Shown here in pieces: positions 36,713 to 45,449 of a DNA stretch of 64,000 nucleotides. The notes below the pieces were generated by a model. It searched no databases. It was not told the origin of the DNA and saw only the letters and a list, made by a program, of their open reading frames with translations. Source of the stretch: Thermosyntropha sp. (GTDB taxonomy: Bacteria; Bacillota; Syntrophomonadia; Syntrophomonadales; Syntrophomonadaceae); the NCBI RefSeq assembly GCF_017656155.1, contig NZ_JACDOH010000005.1:122678-186677 (forward strand), read 5' to 3'. Every line of letters starts with the position of its first letter. Position 1 is the first letter of the stretch. The position numbers and the translations under genes are program-made.

Positions 36713-38404
36713 TTATCCTCCCAAATATACCGCCTTCATTACTTCTTCCAGGGAAGTAATCCCTTTTTTGGCTTTTAAAATACCGTCTTCCTTTATCGTT
36801 TTCATCCCCTCACCTATCGCTTTCGCTTCTATCATCTCTTCACTGACATTTCCTCTCCCTATCAATTCTTTTATAGGTGCAGCAACCGGCATTATCTCCT
36901 GCAGGGCGGTTCGTCCCTGATACCCTATCTGCCTGCACATGTTGCAGCCGACAGGGCGAAAAAACTGCTGCCCTGCTTCTTCAGGTATGCCAAGCCTTGC
37001 TGCCATCTCTTCATCCAGCACATAAGGCTGTTTGCAGTTGGGACACAGCTGGCGAACCAGCCTCTGCGACACAATGCCGATAAGGGAGGAAGAAAGCAGA
37101 AAACCTTCAATCCCCATATCCAAAAGCCTGGCAATTGTTCCGGCTGCACTGTTGGTATGCAGGGTAGACAGAACCAAATGCCCGGTTAAAGCTGCTTTTA
37201 CTGCCAGTTCCGCTGTTTCATTATCCCTTATTTCGCCTACCATGATAATATCCGGATCCTGCCTTAAAACAGCCCTGAGACCGCTGGCAAAAGTAAGGCC
37301 GGCCCTGACATTAATTTGCACCTGGTTGATACCAGCCAGGGAATACTCTACAGGATCTTCTAAAGTTATAATATTTTTGTCAACTGAATTTATTTCATTT
37401 AGTAAAGCATACAAGGTAGATGTTTTTCCCGATCCGGTAGGTCCGGTTACTATAAGCATTCCGTGGGGTCTTCTGGCCAAACGCAAGAGCTTCTCCTGAT
37501 TCTGCGGGGTTAAACCCAGCTGTTCTATCCTGGTTAAAGCACTGGAACGGTCTAATATGCGCAGAACCACCTTTTCTCCATAGGTGGTGGGAAGGGTGGA
37601 AACGCGAAAATCAACTTCTCTTCCCTCAAACATCATATTAAACCTTCCATCCTGGGGAATACGCTTTTCCGCTATATCAATCGACGACATTATCTTAAGG
37701 CGTGAAACTACGGCTGCCTCTGAGGCTTTCGGAATATGCAAAACCTCATAAAGTTCGCCATCTACCCGAAAACGAACCCGCATATCTTCCTCCTGGGGTT
37801 CCATATGAATGTCGCTGCACCTTCCCTGCACCGCCTGGGTTAATATAGAGTTGACCATGCGGACAACAGGAGCATCATCTTCTATCCTTACAGGCGCATA
37901 AGATTCCTTTCTGTTTTGTCTGGCGGTCTCTTTCAGCTCTCCTAAAATTTTTTCTATGCCAGGGTCGAGACGAAATGCCAAATACTGGCGGATAGCATTA
38001 TCCAGTTCCCTTTCACTGGCTAAAACCGGAATTATATCAAGCCCGCTCGCCATGCGGGCATCATCTATGGCCTGCTGATTTAAAGGATCAGCCATCGCCA
38101 GCATAAGAGAAGTGCTGGTTTTATTAACAGGTAAAATTTTGTGTTTTCTCATTACATGCGGAGGTATCAATCTTACAACCTCCGGGTCGATGTCCATCTT
38201 GCTCAGCTGAACATGGGGAATTCCCATCATAAATTCCAGGGTCTCTAAAAGCTGCTGTTCGGTAATAAAACCTTTATTCACCAAAATTTTGCCAATCCGC
38301 TCATGAGTCCCCTTCTGCTCAGCTAAAGCCTCTTCCAACTGCTCCCGGGTTATTATCCCTAACTCAAGCAGCATTTCTCCCATCATTTTCTGCTTTTTTG
38401 GCAT
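36713..38404 (-). CDS. pilB: Type IV pilus extension ATPase PilB
   Basis: A 563-residue PilB/GspE ATPase. An N-terminal MshEN domain (about 1-140) is followed by the ATPase with GPTGSGKTSTLYAL (near 321), DPDIIMVGEIRD and a tetracysteine zinc site (CPNCKQ and CNMCRQ). MshEN domains of this type bind c-di-GMP in several relatives; the RLGELLLELG-like opening here reads GEMLLELGIITREQLEEAL. First gene of the pilus operon. Confidence 0.95.
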   Translation of the reverse strand: MPKKQKMMGEMLLELGIITREQLEEALAEQKGTHERIGKILVNKGFITEQQLLETLEFMMGIPHVQLSKMDIDPEVVRLIPPHVMRKHKILPVNKTSTSLMLAMADPLNQQAIDDARMASGLDIIPVLASERELDNAIRQYLAFRLDPGIEKILGELKETARQNRKESYAPVRIEDDAPVVRMVNSILTQAVQGRCSDIHMEPQEEDMRVRFRVDGELYEVLHIPKASEAAVVSRLKIMSSIDIAEKRIPQDGRFNMMFEGREVDFRVSTLPTTYGEKVVLRILDRSSALTRIEQLGLTPQNQEKLLRLARRPHGMLIVTGPTGSGKTSTLYALLNEINSVDKNIITLEDPVEYSLAGINQVQINVRAGLTFASGLRAVLRQDPDIIMVGEIRDNETAELAVKAALTGHLVLSTLHTNSAAGTIARLLDMGIEGFLLSSSLIGIVSQRLVRQLCPNCKQPYVLDEEMAARLGIPEEAGQQFFRPVGCNMCRQIGYQGRTALQEIMPVAAPIKELIGRGNVSEEMIEAKAIGEGMKTIKEDGILKAKKGITSLEEVMKAVYLGG

Positions 38405-38716
38405 ACTATATCTCCACCTTCAGTAATACATCTTTTTATGACATAAGTCCTTTTATTTTTTGCAATTTCAAAAAATTACCATTTTTTTAATAGTTATTAT
38501 AATAATGAATTTAGAAAATTGTAAACACTTTCGACAATTTAAACTACTTTAAGTCAAAAATAACTATAATTTTTCAATATATAAACCATAACTTTTCCAA
38601 AGACTTTTCTCCTATTTTTTATTTTTTTAAAATAAGTTAAACTTTAAATAAAATTAACCTCAGCTGTTTTACTATGCTAAAAGGACCTAACAATATGCGG
38701 GGAGGCTATAAAATTA
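38405..38716. other. Divergent intergenic region between pilB and the plus-strand pilin set
   Basis: 312 very AT-rich bases with the pilB promoter at 38496-38525. A plus-strand promoter must also lie here, but no hexamer pair with normal spacing was convincing. No open frame or stable hairpin was noted. Confidence 0.7.
38496..38525 (-). promoter_or_regulatory. Candidate sigma-A promoter of the pil operon
   Basis: On the minus strand TTTACA (38520-38525, 5 of 6) and TATAAT (38496-38501) are spaced by 18 bases, giving a leader of about 85 bases to pilB. Confidence 0.6.
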
Positions 38717-40525
38717 ATGAAATTCAATAAGATCAGCCAAATCTTTGCCGACCAGAAAGGCTTCACCCTTCTCGAACTGCTCCTTTCAGTGCTAATCCTT
38801 GCTATTATTATAACTGCTTTTGCACCAATAATCACTTTCACCGCACAAAACTTCGAATACAACCGGGCTAAAATGACAGCAGTAAAACTGGCCAATAAAA
38901 AAATGGAAGAAATCCGCAGTCTTTCCTTTGGTGATATCGGAACAATCGGAGGAAATCCGGCTGGAGCCATTCCTCCGCTCGAAGAGGTAAAAGTGGGCAG
39001 GCATACCTTTCTCATTGAAACCTATGTTAACTGGATAGAGGAAGGCGGCTGCCTTTCCGGACAAAATGCCGACTGGGACTATAAACAGGTGCGGATTACG
39101 GTAACCTGTCCCGGCTTTTTTTATCAGGGAAAACAGACTGTCCGGGAAGAATTAAGCTCACTTTTTGCCCGTGATTCAGAACAGCCTGCTATGACCGGTG
39201 CCAACCTGAGAGTATGTGTATTCAGGGCATGGGGAGCCGGGCTGAATCCGAATACAGGAGAATTCGACCAGAACAGCTTGAAACCGGTTTCAGGGGTTAA
39301 AGTTACTGCCAACTCGATTCATGTCCATACCACCTTGAAAGGCTCTGCCCTTTTCTTAGGGCTTAATCCGGGAAACTATACAGTAAATATCGACCCTTCC
39401 GCCAGAGGATTTATTATCTTTCCCGGCTCCTATCCAAAAAATGATATTTCTGTAACAAACGGCAATACAGTTCAGCTTTTTGGCTTTGTAGAAGAACCGT
39501 GCAGCTTAAAAGTTTTTCTCAAAACTTTAAACGAAGCTCCTGTTCACCTGTCGTTAAGCTCTGGCCAAAAAGCAAAGCTGGCTTTGCTGCAGCCTTATGG
39601 AGACCAACTGGTTCATGAATTTACATCAACTTCTTCAAATGGAGAAATTCCAAATCATCCTTTTTTCGATCTATGGCCGGTAGGGGCAGGTTTTGCCGGT
39701 TTATACAGCTTTGATAAAGATCTTTTACATATACCCGGCTATGTTTCTTCAGGCCTTAATGGCGAACACGGAGCATTTGACAAAGACATAAATCAGGCAT
39801 GGCATGGCGACTTTTTGGCTCCGGGAACCCGAAAAAACCTAATCATATACTTGATTAAAATACCTGATGCAGATAATGCTCCCGGTGCAGATCCCAGTTG
39901 GACCAATGGAAACAGTCCTCAGATAAAGCATAATAACAATCTGCTTTCCGACCGGGGAATCGCTTTTGAAACTGTAATAATCGACCCTGAGGCTGAACCT
40001 CCAATGACTATGCATATTTTAAAACCTTGCAACTTCAGAACTGAACACAATTCTGACGAACTCGTTCTAAGCACAGGTTCGCCTCAGTACACGGCCAGCG
40101 AATTATATTTTACCAATAAAAAACTTACAATTTCCGCCCAGTCCGAACTGAAGCTCAAAAGCAACCTGCTGGTATTTAACAGTGAAGTTATTCTGGAAAA
40201 ACACAAAAAACCCTCGAAAGATGGAAAACTTACATTAAATGTAATTACCGGTAATGTCCCATATGATAATACCTATGTTTCTATATACGACCAGAACGGA
40301 ACCCCAGTAATAAAAAAAGCTGCAGACGGTTCAGAAATCGAGGACTATAAAGGAAACAAAGGTATAAGCGGACGCAAATATGGAGAAGTATATTTCTCCA
40401 ATGATGTAAAAGATAACAGAGGCAATATATTAATAAAAAAAGGCGCTTATTATTTTCCCGACGGCTTTGAGCTGCCCGGCGATGCAAATAAATCTCCTGC
40501 AGAAGGCGGGCTTTTGAGAAAATAA
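38717..40525 (+). CDS. Large prepilin-like protein with a C-terminal adhesin-like region
   Basis: A 602-residue protein with a normal prepilin N-terminus (leader of 15 residues ending KG, then FTLLELLLSVLILAIII with Glu5) but a head four to five times longer than a usual minor pilin. Residues about 170-260 look like a carboxypeptidase-regulatory/Cna-B type beta-sandwich (GVKVTANSIHVHTTLKGSALFLGLNPGNYTVNIDPS). The rest is beta-rich and unnamed, with no sortase motif. GGGGAGG lies about 11 bases before the ATG. First gene of a plus-strand set with two more pilin-like proteins; a tip adhesin role is inference. Confidence 0.75.
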   Translation: MKFNKISQIFADQKGFTLLELLLSVLILAIIITAFAPIITFTAQNFEYNRAKMTAVKLANKKMEEIRSLSFGDIGTIGGNPAGAIPPLEEVKVGRHTFLIETYVNWIEEGGCLSGQNADWDYKQVRITVTCPGFFYQGKQTVREELSSLFARDSEQPAMTGANLRVCVFRAWGAGLNPNTGEFDQNSLKPVSGVKVTANSIHVHTTLKGSALFLGLNPGNYTVNIDPSARGFIIFPGSYPKNDISVTNGNTVQLFGFVEEPCSLKVFLKTLNEAPVHLSLSSGQKAKLALLQPYGDQLVHEFTSTSSNGEIPNHPFFDLWPVGAGFAGLYSFDKDLLHIPGYVSSGLNGEHGAFDKDINQAWHGDFLAPGTRKNLIIYLIKIPDADNAPGADPSWTNGNSPQIKHNNNLLSDRGIAFETVIIDPEAEPPMTMHILKPCNFRTEHNSDELVLSTGSPQYTASELYFTNKKLTISAQSELKLKSNLLVFNSEVILEKHKKPSKDGKLTLNVITGNVPYDNTYVSIYDQNGTPVIKKAADGSEIEDYKGNKGISGRKYGEVYFSNDVKDNRGNILIKKGAYYFPDGFELPGDANKSPAEGGLLRK

Positions 40526-40543
40526 ATATTAAGGCAGGTTTGT

Positions 40544-41062
40544 ATGAAAATGGTAAAAAACCAGTTAAACGAAAAAGGCATAACTTTGCTGGAACTTATT
40601 CTGGTATTAAGCCTCCTCACCATTGCGGTAGGAGCAATATTCAACTTCTATTTTCTGGTCCAAAAAAACTGGAATAAAGCAGATGCTGACAGTGCTGCCC
40701 TGAATGAAGTCCGCAGTTTTTTATCCGGTTTTGAAAAAGAAGTCCGAAGTGCATCGAGTATAACATTAGACAGTAACAGCCTGGAAATCCAACTTTCTGT
40801 TGACGGTAAAGATAAAACCGTTCAATACAGGGCAAGAAGCGGCAGCCTTGAAAAAAGCAGCCAGCTTCAGAATTCATCGTCTAATTTTAAAACAATTATA
40901 CAAAACATATCTCCTCTAACCGACCCTGACAATAATCCCTTGCCTTACTTTGAAAGAAAAGGAAAAAATATCTACGTAAAGTTTTACGTTAATCCGAATA
41001 ATACCAGCACAAAACCGATTATTGTAAATGAAGTATTTACACTGCGCAATAAGGGGGTATAA
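40544..41062 (+). CDS. Minor prepilin, PilW/GspJ-like
   Basis: A 172-residue prepilin with leader MKMVKNQLNEKG, then ITLLELILVLSLLTIAVGAI; Ile at +1 and Glu at +5, as in the minus-strand protein at 32156-32686. The head is beta-rich and polar. It follows the large prepilin by 18 bases. Confidence 0.78.
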   Translation: MKMVKNQLNEKGITLLELILVLSLLTIAVGAIFNFYFLVQKNWNKADADSAALNEVRSFLSGFEKEVRSASSITLDSNSLEIQLSVDGKDKTVQYRARSGSLEKSSQLQNSSSNFKTIIQNISPLTDPDNNPLPYFERKGKNIYVKFYVNPNNTSTKPIIVNEVFTLRNKGV

Positions 41063-41064
41063 TC

Positions 41065-42594
41065 TTGAATTACTTAAAAAAGCTGCTTCACAATGAAAAA
41101 GGCATAAGTCTCCCCATAGTTCTCCTCCTTTTTGTTCCCATAGTCATCTTGGCTTATTCGGCCTTAAACCTTTCCACGGCGCAGAACTCCTTTATTTCCA
41201 AATATGACAGCGGGGTAAATGCACTGCACTATGCAGAAGCCGGCATAAACCATTATCTGTGGTCATTAAACAAAACAGAAACCAGCTTTCCACATTTAAA
41301 TCGGGAAGTCCCTTTTGAAAACGGCAAATACATGGTAACCGTCCTGGAACAGGGTGAAGGCTATGTAAAGATAAAATCTACCGGATGGACTGATAAAGAA
41401 CCAAATATAAAACGCACCATAACTGCGGTTTTAGCTAAACGCAACTTTACCCGCTATTCCTATTTTTCTGACAACGATCCTTCTGAGATACGCTGGGTCA
41501 GCAGTGACATAGTCTACGGTCCTTACCACACCAACGGCGATCTGGTTATAGACGGCAATCCTACATTTTACGGACGGGTAACCTACAGCGGAAGGATTCA
41601 CTTCTATAACGGAGTCTGGAAAGGTGGAGCAAGTGACCCTGACTTTAACGGTCCTTACCCGGTAAACGGCAGCTATCCTAAGTTTATGAAAGGTATTCAA
41701 TGGGCAGCCCCCTTAGAATTCCCCTTAAGCAACAGCCAGCTCAAAATAAGGGCGCAAAACGGAGGCTATTACTATGAAGGGCGAACCAGCATAAGGTTAA
41801 ACCCAGACGGCACGGTTACTATCCGCAACAAAACCAATCCGGCTGAAACTAAGCCGCTTCCGTCCAATGGGGTTATATATATAGATGGAACCACCGGAAA
41901 TGAAAACCGCAAATTTAACCTTAATATGGGCAACGCTTTTGTAGCAGGAACACTTAAAGGAAAACTGACCATCGCAGCAGCTAATGACATATACATCACC
42001 GGACGGGATCCTGTTAACTATACTTTTAATTCTGCTTCTGCAGTTGGAACTGGTGGAATATCAGGAGGTGGAGGAATAACCTATGCCGGGACTACCTTCA
42101 CCGAAGTCCGGGAAAATGGGGTTTTAACCGGCTATAAAGCAAACGGCGATGATATGTTGGGACTTGTCGCCAATAACAATATCTTGATTTTGTGTAAAGG
42201 TTGGTTTGATAATCCTGATCCTGATGTCCGGTGGTCTTGGGGATGGCACTATGATCCTCAGATCGATGCTGCTCCTGATAAAGCTAATGTCTATGCTGCA
42301 GTTTTTGCCATCAACGGCTCCTTTGGATTTGAAAAACTTAATAATTCTTCTCCTTATTGGCTTATCTATAGTGGATTTTTTAAAGATGAATACATAAAAA
42401 AAGATACTATTTTTCTACGCGGAGCCTTAATTCAGAAGACCCGCGGCGAAGTTGGCGAAAGCATCGGAACTATCCATACCGGCTACCGCAGCAAAAACTA
42501 TGCCTATGATGATCGCATGACCTTTGAAGCCCCCCCGCACTTTATAGAACCGAGTAATCAGGGATGGGAAATCATATCCTGGCAGGAATCTTAA
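41065..42594 (+). CDS. PilX-like minor pilin, large
   Basis: A 509-residue protein starting with TTG behind GGGGG. The N-terminal helix (GISLPIVLLLFVPIVILAYSALNLS) has no Glu5, and ALHYAEAGINHYLWSLN corresponds to the AADSGIEM region of PilX proteins. Residues about 130-500 contain a polar region with NGDLVIDGN and FAINGSFGFEKL that resembles domains found in many clostridial PilX-type proteins of unknown function. Last gene of the plus-strand set. Confidence 0.72.
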   Translation: MNYLKKLLHNEKGISLPIVLLLFVPIVILAYSALNLSTAQNSFISKYDSGVNALHYAEAGINHYLWSLNKTETSFPHLNREVPFENGKYMVTVLEQGEGYVKIKSTGWTDKEPNIKRTITAVLAKRNFTRYSYFSDNDPSEIRWVSSDIVYGPYHTNGDLVIDGNPTFYGRVTYSGRIHFYNGVWKGGASDPDFNGPYPVNGSYPKFMKGIQWAAPLEFPLSNSQLKIRAQNGGYYYEGRTSIRLNPDGTVTIRNKTNPAETKPLPSNGVIYIDGTTGNENRKFNLNMGNAFVAGTLKGKLTIAAANDIYITGRDPVNYTFNSASAVGTGGISGGGGITYAGTTFTEVRENGVLTGYKANGDDMLGLVANNNILILCKGWFDNPDPDVRWSWGWHYDPQIDAAPDKANVYAAVFAINGSFGFEKLNNSSPYWLIYSGFFKDEYIKKDTIFLRGALIQKTRGEVGESIGTIHTGYRSKNYAYDDRMTFEAPPHFIEPSNQGWEIISWQES

Positions 42595-42661
42595 ATCCCG
42601 CGAGCGTTTTTTTGTCTGCTTAAAATTCGTTTAGTAAATTAAGCTTACTAAAAATTAATCA

Positions 42662-42690
42662 TTGAATATTTTATTTAAATCTGTTATATA
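42662..42690 (+). promoter_or_regulatory. Candidate sigma-A promoter of the acyl-CoA ligase gene
   Basis: TTGAAT (42662-42667) and TATATA (42685-42690) are spaced by exactly 17 bases. The predicted start near 42697 falls inside the palindrome at 42694-42717. Confidence 0.5.
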
Positions 42691-42693
42691 TAA

Positions 42694-42717
42694 ACTAAAC
42701 TTACCGGTAGGTATAGT
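42694..42717. promoter_or_regulatory. TetR-type operator candidate
   Basis: A 24-bp palindrome whose halves ACTAAACTTACC and GGTAGGTATAGT match as inverted repeats at 10 of 12 positions, centred on ACCGGT. It overlaps the predicted transcription start of the acyl-CoA ligase, so binding would block initiation. The convergent TetR gene at 44707-45312 is the obvious candidate. Confidence 0.6.
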
Positions 42718-42749
42718 AAAACAGTATGTAATATTCGGGGGGAAAAATA

Positions 42750-44633
42750 ATGAAGAACAAATCCGGGTTTATCTTGGAAAACACGCTTGTGGAACAGGAA
42801 TTTGAAGCTAAGGTGGCTGAAGAAAAACATTTGGGTTTGATGATTAAAAAACGGGTTAAAAAATATGGCAGAAATAAAATTGCAGTTAGGCATAAGCTCT
42901 ACGGACAATGGGAATCTTTTACCTGGCAGGAATTTGGCGATATGATCGATGACTGCGCTGCCGCTCTGATTAAACTAGGAGTAAAAGAAGAAGAATTTGT
43001 CGGAATATTCTCTCCCAACTGTGTATTCTGGGCAGTAGCCGATTTTGCCTGTTTTAACATAAGGGCTGCCTCTGTTCCGATATATGCCACCAATTCGGCA
43101 GCCGAGCTTAAGTATATAGTAGACCATGCGGAAATCAGGGTTTTATTTGTCTGCACAGAAGAACAATACCGGAAAGCCATGAGCATAAAAAATAATTCGC
43201 CGAGTCTTGAATACATAATCGTTTTCGACAGGCGGGTAGCTATTGATAAAAATGACAATATATTATATTTTGATGATTTTCTGAAACTGGGAAAAGCTCC
43301 AGAGCTAAAAACAGAAATGGAGAAACGGCTTAATAAAGTAGATTCTGGAGACCTCGCCAGCATAATTTATACCAGCGGGACTACTGGAACGCCTAAAGGG
43401 GTTATGCTTACCCACCGCAACTGGTTTGCCATGTTTCTGCAAAACCACATAGATTTTACCGGGGTAAAGCCCGGCTATCGCATTTATGTAGATGAAGACG
43501 CCGTAAATTTGGCATTTCTTCCTTTATCCCATGTATTTGAAAGGGCCTGGACTTATAATATATTCTGCGGCGGAGGCCAGATTGACTACTGCCACGATAC
43601 AAAAGCCTTGGAAGAATTCTTGCAGGAATCTAAACCTCACTACATGTCTTCAGTTCCACGCCTGTGGGAAAAAATCTACGCTAAAGTTATGCATGATTTA
43701 GACAGCGCTTCCCCATTAAAACAAAAGCTATTCTCATGGTCAATAAAAACCGGTAAAGATTATCACTATAAACTGAAAGAAGGAAAAACCCCCTTTACGC
43801 TTAAATTAAAATACCGGCTGGCAGATAAAATAGTTTTAGGTAAAATACGCGCCGTTTTCGGCGGCCGTCCCAAAGTTTACAATGTTGGAGGAGCTCCTTT
43901 TTCAGGAGAAATCGGCGAATTTTTCTTTGCGGCAGGGGTATACCTGTTCCAGGGATACGGACTTACCGAATGTTTTCCCATATGTGTATCAACCCCTGAG
44001 AACAATGAATTTGGCACCTGTGGTCCGGTAGTTCCGTTAATAGATGTCCGCATATCTGAAGAAGGGGAAATCCAGGCTAAAGGACCAGCTATGACTTCAG
44101 GCTACTATAAAGACCCGGAAAAAACAAAAGAAATATTTACAGAAGATGGCTGGCTTAGAACAGGAGATATAGGGGACATTAACGATAACGGCTTTCTGGT
44201 AATAACAGACAGGCTCAAGGATTTATTTAAAACATCTGGCGGCAAATATATTGCCCCTCAACATATTGAAACCCTGCTTATTGAAGATTATTATATAGAA
44301 CAAGCAGTAGCAATAGGAGATAACAGAAAATTTGTTTCTGCTCTGATAGTTCCGGCTTTTGAACCTTTAAAAGAATATGCTAAAAGCCAGGGAATAGAAT
44401 TTAAAAATAACGAAGAATTAGTGCAAAATCCTCGTATCATTGAATTTTACCAAAAACGTATAGACGAACTCACAAAAGATTTAGGACAGGTTGAAAAAAT
44501 TAAGAAATTTACCCTTATGCCGCGTGAATTTACCCAGGAAAATGGCGAAATCACCCCTACACTTAAAATCAGACGCAAGGTAATAAATGAAAAATATCGT
44601 TCAATAATCGACAATATGTATAAAGATGATTAA
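42750..44633 (+). CDS. Long-chain fatty-acid--CoA ligase (AMP-forming)
   Basis: A 627-residue acyl-CoA synthetase. The AMP-binding loop YTSGTTGTPKG is at about 207-217; later motifs include YGLTECFPIC, the hinge GWLRTGDIGDINDNGFLVITDRLKDLFKTSGGKYIAP and the C-terminal lysine region TPTLKIRRK. The large-linker layout resembles bacterial FadD15-like ligases. A GGGGGG site precedes the ATG. It activates fatty acids for beta-oxidation or lipid synthesis; the TetR repressor and operator suggest substrate induction. Confidence 0.93.
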   Translation: MKNKSGFILENTLVEQEFEAKVAEEKHLGLMIKKRVKKYGRNKIAVRHKLYGQWESFTWQEFGDMIDDCAAALIKLGVKEEEFVGIFSPNCVFWAVADFACFNIRAASVPIYATNSAAELKYIVDHAEIRVLFVCTEEQYRKAMSIKNNSPSLEYIIVFDRRVAIDKNDNILYFDDFLKLGKAPELKTEMEKRLNKVDSGDLASIIYTSGTTGTPKGVMLTHRNWFAMFLQNHIDFTGVKPGYRIYVDEDAVNLAFLPLSHVFERAWTYNIFCGGGQIDYCHDTKALEEFLQESKPHYMSSVPRLWEKIYAKVMHDLDSASPLKQKLFSWSIKTGKDYHYKLKEGKTPFTLKLKYRLADKIVLGKIRAVFGGRPKVYNVGGAPFSGEIGEFFFAAGVYLFQGYGLTECFPICVSTPENNEFGTCGPVVPLIDVRISEEGEIQAKGPAMTSGYYKDPEKTKEIFTEDGWLRTGDIGDINDNGFLVITDRLKDLFKTSGGKYIAPQHIETLLIEDYYIEQAVAIGDNRKFVSALIVPAFEPLKEYAKSQGIEFKNNEELVQNPRIIEFYQKRIDELTKDLGQVEKIKKFTLMPREFTQENGEITPTLKIRRKVINEKYRSIIDNMYKDD

Positions 44634-44638
44634 AAATA

Positions 44639-44686
44639 AAAAGCTTATTTTAATCAGGGTCAAACTGCTGATTAAAATAAGCTTTT
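44639..44686. terminator. Bidirectional terminator between the ligase and TetR genes
   Basis: A 19-bp stem (AAAAGCTTATTTTAATCAG and its complement) with a ten-base loop lies between two convergent genes; T-rich runs follow on both strands. Confidence 0.9.
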
Positions 44687-44706
44687 CTTTTTAATTTTTT
44701 CTCAAT

Positions 44707-45312
44707 TTATTCTAAACTATTTTTCCTTATATATTCAATCATAGCCGGAATACCTGCCTTAAAAAAGGCTTCCCACAAACTTAAAAGCTCTTCTGTTTTT
44801 ACCATGTCTTCTTCCAAAATAAGCTGGATAGCCTGTCCATCTATCATAGCAACGGTAGAGGAAGCCAAAGCCCTTTTAAATTTTATATCCGGAAAATCAT
44901 AAAGAACATCTATAGCCTCTTCCGTTGTATCCAGCCATCCCTTAAATTTCCGAACCACAAGTTCATGCAGTTCTTCTTTTTCTAAAACTGCCTCATGGGT
45001 AAGGTAAAACTGCAATTTATTATGTTCAGAATTGTATAAACGTCTGGCAATGCCGTTTAATATGACATTAAACAATTCTTCCTTACTATTTCCGGTAACA
45101 AGCGATTCTTTAACTGGTGCAACCGCTTCCTTTAAAAATCGGTCAGCCAACTCAAAAAGTATATAGTCTTTTCCCTGATAATGGTAATATAAACCTCCTT
45201 TGGTCATTCCCGCCTCTTCCGCAATAGCCTGCATACTGGCATCTTTTATTCCGCTGCGTGCAATAACCCGGCGTGCTGCTTCTAAAATCTGATCTTTTCC
45301 TGTCCCATTCAT
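44707..45312 (-). CDS. TetR/AcrR-family regulator, probable fatty-acid repressor
   Basis: A 201-residue regulator. The N-terminal helix-turn-helix contains IKDASMQAIAEEAGMTKGGLYYHYQGKDYILFEL (about 21-54). The C-terminal ligand domain is helical with no enzyme motif. It is convergent with the acyl-CoA ligase, whose promoter carries a fitting palindrome. By analogy with FadR-type TetR proteins the ligand would be an acyl-CoA; this is inference. Confidence 0.9.
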   Translation of the reverse strand: MNGTGKDQILEAARRVIARSGIKDASMQAIAEEAGMTKGGLYYHYQGKDYILFELADRFLKEAVAPVKESLVTGNSKEELFNVILNGIARRLYNSEHNKLQFYLTHEAVLEKEELHELVVRKFKGWLDTTEEAIDVLYDFPDIKFKRALASSTVAMIDGQAIQLILEEDMVKTEELLSLWEAFFKAGIPAMIEYIRKNSLE

Positions 45313-45350
45313 ATTCTCAACCTGCTTTTTTGTTTTTATTATGTTCTTTA

Positions 45351-45380
45351 ATTATACCAATACTAATAATAAAATGTCTA
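45351..45380 (-). promoter_or_regulatory. Candidate promoter of the TetR gene
   Basis: TAGACA (45375-45380) and TATAAT (45351-45356) are 18 bases apart, with TGG directly before the -10 giving an extended -10 element. No copy of the 42694 palindrome was seen here, so autoregulation is not obvious. Confidence 0.55.
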
Positions 45381-45449
45381 AACAATATAAAATCTAACCT
45401 TTTCAAATTGCAAAAATCTTTTATATAATTAGCTGATGAGGTGATTTTA

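Noticed and set aside
42629-42652. Hairpin TTTAGTAA/TTACTAAA as terminator of the plus-strand pilin set
   Set aside because: The stem is AT-only and no T tract follows, so it was not called.
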